Positions 33,364-43,100 of a DNA stretch of 64,000 nucleotides are shown in pieces. Within the stretch, counting starts at the first letter, position 1; each line of letters starts with the position of its first letter. Both the position numbers and the translations under genes were made by a program. The notes under the pieces are model-generated. The model saw only the letters and a program-made list of their open reading frames with translations. It did not search any database and was not told the DNA's origin. This stretch comes from Mauremys mutica (taxonomy: Eukaryota > Chordata > Testudines > Geoemydidae): the NCBI RefSeq assembly GCF_020497125.1, contig NW_025422895.1, positions 558,001 to 622,000 on the forward strand, written 5' to 3'.

Positions 33364-34653
33364 ATGGACCCTGCTCAGCTCCATACCGCAATCGTGGATG
33401 TTTTAAACACCTCGCGCACTCTCCTGCAGTATATGCTGAACCAGGATCTTCAATCCGAGGCGAGGAGGAGGCGGATACGGCAGTGCGGCAATGACAGTGA
33501 TGAGGACATGGACACAGAATTCTCTCAAACCACGGGCCCCTGCGCTTTGGAGATCCTGATGGTAATGGGGCAGATTCTATCCATTGAACGCCGATTTTGG
33601 GCCCGGGAAACAAGCACTGACTGGTGGGACCGCATTGTGTTGCAGGTGTGGGAGGATTCCCAGTGGCTGCGAAACTTTCGCATGCGTAAGGGCACTTTCA
33701 TGGAACTTTGTGAATTGCTTGCCCCTGCCCTGAAACGCCATAATACCAAGATGAGAGCAGCCCTCACAGTAGAGAAGCGAGTGGCGATAGCCCTGTGGAA
33801 GCTTGCAATGCCAGACAGCTACCGGTCAGTCGGGAATCAATTTGGAGTTGGAAAATCTACTGTGGGGGCTGCTGTGATGCAAGTAGCCAAAGCAATCACT
33901 AAGCTGCTGCTACGAAAGATTGTGACTCTGGGAAATGTGCAGGCCATAGTGGATGGCTTTGCTGCACTGGGATTCCCTAACTGTGGGGGGGCGATAGATG
34001 GAACCCATATCCCTATCTTGGCACCGCAGCGCCAGGGCACCCAGTACGTAAACCGCAAGGGGTACTTTTCAATGGTGCTGCAAGCACTGGTAGATCACAA
34101 GGGACGTTTCGCAAACATCCACGTGGGATGGCCAGGGAGAGTTCATGACGCTCGCGTCTTCAGAAGCACTACTCTGTTTAAACGGCTGCAGCAAGGGGAT
34201 TACTTCCCAGACCAGAAAATAACAGTTGGGGATGTTGAAATGCCTGTCGTTATCCTGGGGGACCCAGCCTACCCCTTGATGCCATGGCTCATGAAGCCAT
34301 ACACAGGCAGCCTGGACAGGGGTCAGGATCTGTTCAATTACAGGCTGAGCAAGTGCAGAATGGTGGTGGAATGTGCATTTGGCCGTTTAAAGGCGCGCTG
34401 GCGGACATTACTGACTCGCTCAGACCTCAGCCAAACCAATGTCCCCTATGTTATTACTGCTTGCTGTATTCTCCACAACCTCTGTGAGAGTAAGGGGGAG
34501 ACCTTTATGGCGGGGTGGGAGGCTGAGGCAAATCACCTGGCCGCTGATTACGCGCAGCCAGACACCAGGGAGATTAGAAGAGCACACCAGGAAGCGGTGC
34601 GCATCAGAGAAGCTTTGAAAACGAGCTTCATCAATGGCCAGGGTACAGTGTGA
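33364..34653 (+). CDS. Harbinger DDE transposase (HARBI1-like), intact, element B
   Basis: From the ATG at 33364 this encodes 429 residues ending SFINGQGTV. The helix-turn-helix region and the D212, D300 and E336 triad are as in element A. The G run that is one short in A has five Gs here, so the tail stays in frame as ESKGETFMAGWEAEANHLA and continues with REIRRAHQEAVRIREALK. The length is within the usual range for Harbinger transposases. It converges with the trihelix gene, and AATAAA follows at 34749-34754. The upstream frame opens at GTG 33259, which I reject as a start. No internal stop or missing catalytic residue is visible. Confidence 0.93.
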   Translation: MDPAQLHTAIVDVLNTSRTLLQYMLNQDLQSEARRRRIRQCGNDSDEDMDTEFSQTTGPCALEILMVMGQILSIERRFWARETSTDWWDRIVLQVWEDSQWLRNFRMRKGTFMELCELLAPALKRHNTKMRAALTVEKRVAIALWKLAMPDSYRSVGNQFGVGKSTVGAAVMQVAKAITKLLLRKIVTLGNVQAIVDGFAALGFPNCGGAIDGTHIPILAPQRQGTQYVNRKGYFSMVLQALVDHKGRFANIHVGWPGRVHDARVFRSTTLFKRLQQGDYFPDQKITVGDVEMPVVILGDPAYPLMPWLMKPYTGSLDRGQDLFNYRLSKCRMVVECAFGRLKARWRTLLTRSDLSQTNVPYVITACCILHNLCESKGETFMAGWEAEANHLAADYAQPDTREIRRAHQEAVRIREALKTSFINGQGTV

Positions 34654-34748
34654 CTGCTGTTTTTGTTGATGAACACCCACCCCGCCTTGACTGACTCATT
34701 CCCTGTTAGCAACTCACCCTCCCCCTTCGAGTACAGCTTACTTATGCA

Positions 34749-34788
34749 AATAAAGTCACTCTTATTTAAAAAGCATGAATTCTTTATT
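34749..34788. terminator. Back-to-back poly(A) signals, element B
   Basis: AATAAA at 34749-34754 serves the + strand transposase. TTTATT at 34783-34788 serves the - strand trihelix gene. The layout is the same as in element A, so the two messages should end against or across each other. Confidence 0.75.
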
Positions 34789-34871
34789 GATTCATTATAA
34801 AAAGAGGGAGAGAAGTAAGGGTGTGGTTTGGGAGGAGGATAGAAGGGATGGAGAAGGCCATTAAAAAAAAT

Positions 34872-36802
34872 TCAGAGTAACGACATCCTTCTGGTTGGGC
34901 TGTCCACGGGGGTGGAGTGGGCGGGTGCACGGAGCCTCCCCCCACGCGTTCTTACATGTCTGGGTGAGGAGGATATGGAACATGGTGAGGGTTGAGGGTG
35001 GTTATACAGGGGCTGCAGCGGCACTCTGTGATCCTGCTGCCGTACCTGAAGCTCCACAAGACGCCGGAGCATGTCAGTTTGATCACGCAGCAGCCCCAGA
35101 GTTGCATCCCGCCACCGCTGATCTTCCTGCCGCCACCTCTCATCTCGGTTGTCCCTCCTGTCCTCACGTTCACTGGCCTCTTTCCTGTAATTTGAAACCA
35201 CGTCCTTCCACTCATTCAGATGAGCTCTTTCATTGCGTGTAACTTCCATAATATCCGAGAACATCTCATCTCGCGTCTTCTTTTTCCTCCGTCTTATCTG
35301 TGCTAGCCTTTGGGATGGAGGAGGGATGGTTGATAAATTTGCAGCTGCATGAGGGAGATAAATATTTAGAAAGATACATTTTACAGAACAATGGTTATAC
35401 TATTTCACAGTGAACAGCAGTATTCACCACCTAGCACATGTGATTTCCCTACAAGGTCGCATTTTTTCATCTTTTTAGTGAGTGCCTGCAGCTCTGGAGT
35501 TACAGATCTCACAGACGCAGGTCCAGGCATCATAATTCAGCTTGCTTGTGGCCATGGTAAGCCACTGTCTTTCGGCTTCTGTAGTGATTTAACCCTTCCC
35601 CCCCAACAACGCATGGCTAATACCACGCTAGCTCCCTGCTAATCAACAACCTTCCCCCCCCACCCACTGCGTGTCTGGTGCCTTGGGGAAGATCGCCGGT
35701 GACCAAACACAGAAAAGATCATCGGCATTTCACTCCTCCCCTCCCCCGCTTCGCTACGTGAAGGAAAGTTTTTTTTTAAGCTGATGCAGTCCACGAACCC
35801 AGTAGAAAAATGGCCACCCCCCCTTACTTAAATTCCTGATTTTTAACCAGGTTATCCTGAACGATATCACTTTGCTGAGGATAACAGAACAAGATAAAGA
35901 ACGGATGCTTCTTGAATGCCAGCAGTCACCGGGACCATACGCTGCTATGCTTTGCCACGCAATGATACCTGATTACTTGCTACATGCATGGCATGGTAAA
36001 GTGTCCTACCATGGTGGGCGGAACAAGGCTGCCTTGCCCAGAAACCTTCTGCAAAGGCTTCTGGAGTACCTACAGGAGTGCTTCATCGAGATGTCCCTGG
36101 AGGATTTCCTCTCAATCCCTGGACATGTTAACAAACTTTACTAAGTAACTATACTGTCTGCGAATGCATCCCAAGACCTCAGGGCATATCAATCATTAAA
36201 AAAGGCTTTTTTTAAAAAAAATGTTTGATATTTGCAAAGGTACACTCACCAGAGGTCCCTTCCATGGCGTCATTGTCTGGGATAGTGGCTTGTGAGGGCT
36301 GGGAGGACGGTAATTCCGTCAGGGTGATAAAAAGCTCCTGGCTGCTGGGGCTGACGGAGTGCTGTGTGCTCTCTGCTAGGTCTTCCTCCTCTTCTTCATC
36401 TTCCTCTTCCCCGTCTGCATAATCCTCAGCCATGGCAGAGATTACAACCCCCACCTCGGAATCCACGAACAGGGGTGGGGTACTTGTGGCGCAGCCCCCT
36501 AAAATAGCATGCAGCTCAGCATAGAAGCGGCATGTTTTTCGACCTGCCCCTGACCTTCCGTTTGCTTCTTTGGTTTTCTGGTAGGCTTGTCTGAGCTCCT
36601 TAACTTTCACTCTGCACTGCACTGAGTACCGGCTGTGGCCTTTATCCGTCATAGCCTTAGAAATTCTTTCAAATACTTTTTCATTTTGTCTTTTGGAACG
36701 CAGTTCTGTTAGTACTGAATCCTCTCCCCAGATAGCGATCAGATCCAGTACCTCCCGTGTAGTCCATGCTGGGGCTCTTTTACAATTCTCAGCAGACTGC
36801 AT
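34872..36802 (-). CDS. Trihelix (Myb/SANT-like) DNA-binding protein, two exons, element B
   Basis: Exon 1 is 36250-36802 (ATG at 36802) and exon 2 is 34872-35344. The donor G|GTGAGT, the acceptor CATGCAG and the split alanine codon are as in element A, and the 341-residue product appears identical. Domain order is trihelix, acidic run, Ser/Pro-rich linker reaching the splice junction, basic RRRKKK, then an Arg/Glu-rich tail containing ERWRQEDQRWRD. With the intact transposase of the same element this completes the expected two-protein Harbinger set. The intron is 35345-36249. Confidence 0.85.
35554..36144 (+). CDS. Small third gene inside the trihelix intron (unknown function), element B
   Basis: Same organisation as in element A: GCCATG|GTAAGC with ATG at 35554-35556, acceptor before 35851, stop at 36142-36144, ATTAAA at 36195-36200. 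The product would be 98 residues if spliced as modelled. The frame reads AALPRNLLQRLLEYLQECFIEM, with Arg where A has Thr. No known domain is recognised. Splicing and translation are inferred from signals only. Confidence 0.45.
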
Positions 36803-37136
36803 TGTTAACGCTGATGAGCTGTGCGTGGTCACCTGTGCTGATGAGATGAGATCTCCACGCTGGGGAAGCAGGAAATGAATTTCAAAAGTTCGCGGGGCTT
36901 TTCCTGTCTACCTGGCCAGTGCATCCGAGTTCAGAATGATGTCCACAGCGGTCACTGGTGCACTGTGGGATAGCTCCCGGAGGCCAATGCCGTCGATCAG
37001 CGTCCACACTACAGCTAATCCGATATGTTAATACCGATACTAGCGTTACTCCTCTCGTTAGGGAGCAGTACAGAAACCGGTTTAAAGAGCCATTAAAATC
37101 GATATAAGGTGCCTCCTAGAATGGACGGTTGTGGCG

Positions 37137-37170
37137 TTAAATCGGTTTTACGCTCCTAAAACCGATTTAA
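37137..37170. promoter_or_regulatory. Right subterminal hairpin, element B
   Basis: Perfect 14-bp arms at 37137-37150 and 37157-37170 surround a CGCTCC loop, just inside the right terminal repeat, as in elements A and C. Confidence 0.5.
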
Positions 37171-37191
37171 ACGCCTAGTGTAGACCAGGCC

Positions 37192-40100
37192 TGTCTTTGT
37201 TGTGCTTGTATCTCTCTGTAGAGGCCCGTCGGGGCAGACTGCTGAGCGGGCAGCGGCGCCCTGAGTAGGGGCGGAGCTAGGCTGAGGAGGGGCCTATAAT
37301 AGCGGCCGCCCAGCCAGGCAGCGGCACAGGAGCCAGCAAACAGGGGAGTTTGCGTGGGAGAGTTTCCATTGGAGGAGCAGGTATTTGGATTTGCATCTGT
37401 CTTTGTGTACTTCATGTGTCTTTGTAGTGCTTGTATCTCTCTCTATAGAGGCCCGTTGGGGCAGACTGCTGAGCGGGTAGCGGCGCCCTGAGTAGGAGGC
37501 GGAGCTAGGCTGAGGAGGGGCCTATAACAGCGGCCGCCCAGCCTGGCAGCGGCACAGAGCCAGCAAGCAGCGGCACAGGAGCCAGCGAACATGGGAGTTT
37601 GCATGGGAGAGTTCCCATTGGAGGAGCAGGTATTTGGATTTGAATCTGTCTTTGTGGATTGCATCTGTCTTTGTAGTGCTTGTATCTCTCTGTAGAGGCC
37701 CGTCGGGGCAGACTGCTGAGCGGGCCGCGGCGCCCTGAGTAGGGGCGGAGCTAGGCTGAGGAGGGGCCTATAAAAGGGGCTGCCCAGTCAGGCAGTGGCA
37801 CAGGAGCCAGCAAACAGGGCGGCGAACAGGGGAGTTTGCGTGGGAGATTTCCCATGGGAGGAGCAGGTATATGGATTTGCACCTGTCTTTGTGGATGGCA
37901 TCTGTCTTTGTAGTGCTTGTATCTCTCTATAGAGGCCCGTCGGGGCAGACTGCTGAGCGGGCAGCGGCGCCCTGAGTAGGGGGCGGATCTAGGCTGAGGA
38001 GGGGCCTATAAAAGCGGCCGCCCAGCCACGCAGCGGCACAGGAGCCAGCGAACAGCGGAGTTTGCGTGGGAGAGTTCCCATTGGAGGAGCATTTATTTGG
38101 ATTTGCATCTGTTTTTGTGGATTTGCATCTGTCTTTGTAATGCTTGTATCTCTCTGCATAGGCCCGTCGGGGCAGAATGCTGAGCGGGCAGCGTCGCCCT
38201 GAGTAGGAGGCGGAGCTAGGCTGAGGAGGGGCCTATAAAAGCGGCCACCCAGCCAGGCAGCGGCACAGGAGCCAGCGAGCAGCTGCACAGGAGCCAGCGA
38301 ACAGGGCGGAGAACAGGGGAGTTTGCGTGAGAGAGTTCCCATTGGAGGAGCAGGTATTTGGATTTGCATCTGTCTTTGTGCTTTTGGATCTGTCTTTGTA
38401 GTGCTTGTACCTCTCTCTAGAGGCCCGTCAGGGCAGACTGCTGAGCGGGTACGGCGCCCTGAGTAGGAGGCGGAGCTAGGCTGAGGAGGGGCCTATAAAA
38501 GCGGCCACCCAGCCAGGCAGCGGCACAGGACGCAGCGAGCAGTGGCACAGGAGCCAGTGAACAGGGGAGTTTGCGTGGGAGAGTTTCCATTGGAGGAGCA
38601 GGTATTTGGATTTGCATCTGTCTTTGTGTACTTCATGTGCCTTTGTAGTGCTTGTATCTCTCTGTAGAGGCCCGTCGGGGCAGACTGCTGAGCGGGCAGC
38701 GGCGCCCTGAGTAGGGCGCGGTGCTAGGCTGAGGAGGGAGCTATAAAAGAGGCCGCCAAGGCAGGCAGCTGCACAGCTGCGAGCAGCGGGACAGGAGCCA
38801 GCAAACAGGGGAGTTTGCGTGGGAGAGTTCCCAGTGGAGGAGCAGTTATTTGGATTTGCATCTCTCTTTGTGGATTTGCATCTGTCTTTGTAGTGCTTGT
38901 ATCTCTCTGTAGAGGTGCGTCGAGGCAGACTGCTGAGCGGGCAGCGGCGCCATGACTAGGGGGCGGAGCGAGGCTGAGGAGGGGCCTATAAAAGCGGCCG
39001 CCCAGCCAGGCAGCGGCACAGGATCCAGCGATCAGGGGAGTTTGCGTTGGAGAGTTCCCATTGGAGGAGGAGGTATTTGGATTTGCGTCTGTCTTTCTGG
39101 ATTTGCATCTGTCTTTGTAGTGCTTGTATCTCTCTGTAGAGGCCCGTCGGGGCAGACTGCTAAGCGGCGCCCTGAGTAGGGGGCGGAGCTAGGCTGCGGA
39201 GGGGCCTATGAAAGAGGCAGCCCAGACAGGCAGCGGCACAGGAGCCTGCAAATAGGGCCGCAAACAGAGGGGTTTGCGTGGGAGAGTTCCCATTGGAGCA
39301 GCAGGTATTTAGCTTTGCATCTCTGTTTTTGTAGTGCTTGTATCCTTCTGTAGAGGCCCGTCGGGGAAGACTGCTGAGCGGGCAGAGGTGCCCTGAGTAG
39401 GGGGCGGAGCTAGGCTGAGGAGGGGGCCTATAAAAGCGGCCGCCCAGCCAGGCAGAGGGACAGATGTGAGCAGCGAACAGGGCGGCGAACAGGGGAGTTT
39501 GCGTGGGAGAGTTCCCATTGGAGGAGCAGGTATTTGTATTTGCATCTGTCTTTGTGGATTTGTATCTGTCTTTGTAGGGCTTGTATCTCTCTGTAGAGGC
39601 CCGTCGGGGCAGACTGCTGAGCGGGCAGCGGCGCCCTGAGTAGGGGGTGGAGCTAGGCTGAGGAGGGGCCTATAAAAGCGGCCGCCCAGACAGGAGCCAG
39701 CGAACAGGGCGGCGAACAGGGGAGATTGTGTAGGATAGTTCCCATTGGAGGAGCAGCTATTTGGATTTGAATCTGTCTTTGTTTATGTGCATCTGTCTTT
39801 GTAGTGCTTGTATCTCTCTGTAGAGGCCCATCGGGGCAGACTGCTGAGCGGGCAGCGGCGCCCTGAGTAGGGGGCGGAGCTAGGCTGAGGAGGAGCCTAT
39901 AAAAGCGGCCGCCCAACCGGGCAGCGGCACAGGAGCCAGCGAGCAGCGGCACAGGAGCCAGGGCACAGGGGAGTTTGTGTGGGAGAGTTCCCATTGGAGA
40001 AGCAGGTATTTGGATTTGCATCATACTTTGTGGATTTGCATCTGTCTTTGTAGTGCTTATATCTCTCTGTAGAGGCCCGTCGGAGCAGAATGCTGAGCGG

Positions 40101-43100
40101 GCGTCGGCGCCCTGAGTAGGGGGGGTAGCTAGGCTGAGGAGGGGCCTATAGAAGAACCTGCCCAGCCAGGCAGCGGCAGAGCTGCGAGCAGCGGGACAGG
40201 AGGCAGCAAACAGGGGAGGTTGCGTGGGAGAGTTCCCAGTGGAGGAGCAGGTATTTGGATTTGCATCTTCTTTGTGGATTTGCATCTGTCTTTGTAGTGC
40301 TTGTATCTCTCTGTAGAGGCGCGTCGAGGCAGACTGCTGAGCGGGCAGCGGCGCCCTGAAGGGGGGCGGGGCTAGGCTGAGGAGGGGCCTATAAAAGCGG
40401 CACCCAGCCAGGCAGCGGCACAGTTGCCAGCAACAGGGCTGCGAACAGGGGAGTTTGCGTGGGAGAGTTCCCATTGGAGCAGCTGGTATTTGGATTTGCA
40501 TAGTGTCTTTGTGGATTTGCATTTGTCTTTGTAGTGCTTGTATCTCTCTGTAGAGGCCCGTCGGGGCAGTCTGCTGAGCGGACAGCGGCGACCTGAGTAG
40601 GGGGCGGAGCTAGGCTGAGGAGGGGCCTATAAAAGCGGCCGCCCATTCAGGCAGCGGCACAGGAGCCAGCTAACAGGGGCGTTTGCGTGGGAGAATTCCC
40701 ACTGGAGGCGCAGGCTTTTTGATTTGCATCTGTCTTTCTGTATTTGCATTTGTCTTTGTAGTGCTTGTATCTCTGTGTAGATGCCCGTCGGGGCAGTCTG
40801 CTGAGCGGGCAGCTGCGCCCTGAGTAGGGGGCGGAGAAAGGCTGAGAAGGGGCCTATAAATGCGGCCGCTCTGCCTGGCAGATGCACAGGAGCCAGCGAC
40901 CAGCGGCACAGGTGCCAGTGAACAGGGCAGTTTGCATGGGAGAGTTCCCATTGGAGGAGCAGGTATTTGGATTTGCATCTGTCTTTGTTTATTTGCATCT
41001 GTCTTTGTAGTGCTTGTATCTCTCTGTAGAGGCCCGTCGGGGCAGACTGCTGAGCGGGCAGCGGCGCCCTGAGTAGGGGGCGGAGCTACGCTGAGGAGGG
41101 GCCTATAAAAGCGGCCGCCCAGCCAGGCAGCGGCACAGGAGCCAGCGAACAGGGACGTTTGCGTGTGAGAGTTACCATTGGAGGAGCAGGTATTGGGACT
41201 TGCATCTTTCTTTATGGATTTGCATCTGTCTTTGTAGGGCTTGTATCTCTCTGTAGAGGCCCGTCGGGGCAGACTGCTGAGCGGGCAGCGGCGCCCTGAG
41301 TAGGGGGCGGAGCTACGCTGAGGAGGGGCCTATAAAAGCGGCCGCCCAGCCAGGCAGCGGCACAGGAGCCAGCGAACAGGGACGTTTGCGTGTGAGAGTT
41401 ACCATTGGAGGAGCAGGTATTGGGACTTGCATCTTTCTTTATGGATTTGCATCTGTCTTTGTAGGGCTTGTATCTCTCTGTAGAGGCCCGTCGGGGCAGA
41501 CTGCTGAGCGGGCAGCGGCGCCCTGAGTAGTGGGCGGAGCTAGGCTGAGGAGGGGCCTATAAAAGCGGCCGCCCAGCCAGGCAGCGGCACATGATCCAGC
41601 GAGCAGCGGCACTGGAGCCAGCGAACAGGGGAGTTTCCATGGCAGATTTCCAATTGGAGGAGCAGGTATTTCGATTTGCATCTGTCTTTGTGTATTTGCA
41701 TCTGTCTTTTTTGTGCTTGTATCTTTCTGTAGAGGCCCGTCGGGGCAGACTGCTGAGCGGGCAGCGGCGCCCTGAGTAGTGGGCGGAGCTAGGCTGAGGA
41801 GGGTCCTATAAAAGCGGTCGCCCAGCCAGGCAGCGACACAGCTGCGAGCAGCGTCACAGGAGCCAGCGAACAGGAGAGTTTGCGTGGAAGAGTTCCCATT
41901 GGAGGAGCAGGTATTTGGATTTGCATTGTCTTTGTGGATTTGCATCTGTCTTTGTAGTGCTTGTATCTCTCTGTACAGGCCCTTCGGGGCAGACTGCTGA
42001 GCGGGCAGCTGCGCCCTGAGTAGGGGGCAGAGCTAGGCTGAGGAGGGGCCTACAAAAGCGGCCTCCCAGCCAGGAAGCGTCATAGGAGCCAGCAAGTAGC
42101 GGCACAGGAGCCAGCAAACAGGGGAGTTTACTTGGGAGAGTTCCCATTGGAGGAGCAGGTATTTGGAGTTGCATCTGTCTTTGTGGATTTGCATCTGTCT
42201 TTGTAGTGCTTGTATCTCTCTGTAGAGGCCCGTCGGGGCAGACTGCTGAGCGGGCAGCGGCGCCCTGAGTAGGGGGCTTAGTTAGGCTGAGAAGGGGCCC
42301 TTAAATGCGGCCGCCCAGCCAGGCAGCGGCACAGGAGCCAGCGAGCAGCGGCACATGAGCCAGGGCACAGGGGAGTTTGTGTGGGACAGTTCCCATTGGA
42401 GAAGCAGGTATTTGGATTTGCATCATTCTTTGTGGATTTGCATCTGTCTTTGTAGTGCTTGTATCTCTGTGTAGAGGCCCGTCGGGGCAGTCTGCTGAGC
42501 GGGCAGCTGCGCCCTGAGTAGGGGGCGGAGAAAGGCTGAGAAGGGGCCTATAAAAGCGGCCGCCCAGCCAAGCAGCGGCACAGGAGCCAGCGAGCAGCGG
42601 CACAGGAGCCAGAGAACAGGGCGGAGAACAGGGAAGATTGCGTGGGAGAGTTCCCATTGGAGGAGCAGGTATTTGGATTTGCATCTGTCTTTGTGGGTTT
42701 CCAATTGTCTTTGTAGTGCTTGTATATCTCTGTAGAGGCCCGTCGGGGCAGACTGCTGAGCGGGCTGTGGAGCCCTGAGTAGGGGCCTATAAAAGTGGCC
42801 GCCCAGCCAGGCAGCGGCACAGGAGCCAGCGAACAGGGGAATTTGCGTGGGAGAGTTCCCATTGGAGGAGCAGGTATTTGGATTTGCATCTTTATTGTAG
42901 TGCTTGTGTCTCTCTGTAGAGGCCCGTCGGGGCAGTCTGCTGAGCGGGCAGCGGCGCCCTGAGTAGGGGGCTGAGCTAGGCTGAGGAGGAGCCTATAAAA
43001 GCGGCCGCCCAGCCAAGCAGCGGCACAGGAGCCAGCGAGCAGCGGCACAGGAGCCAGAGAACAGGGCGGAGAACAGGGAAGATTGCGTGGGAGAGTTCCC

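Larger units (their letters stand above)
32996..37191 (+). mobile_element. PIF/Harbinger DNA transposon, element B (coding-intact)
   Basis: This 4196-bp element differs from element A by few changes that I could see: the extra G that keeps the transposase in frame and one Thr-to-Arg change in the small third frame. Terminal repeats, TGT duplications (32993-32995 and 37192-37194) and flanking monomers are the same as for A. Both the transposase and the spliced trihelix gene are open, so this copy could be autonomous or was until recently. Its position matches A because the whole block is duplicated. Confidence 0.95.
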
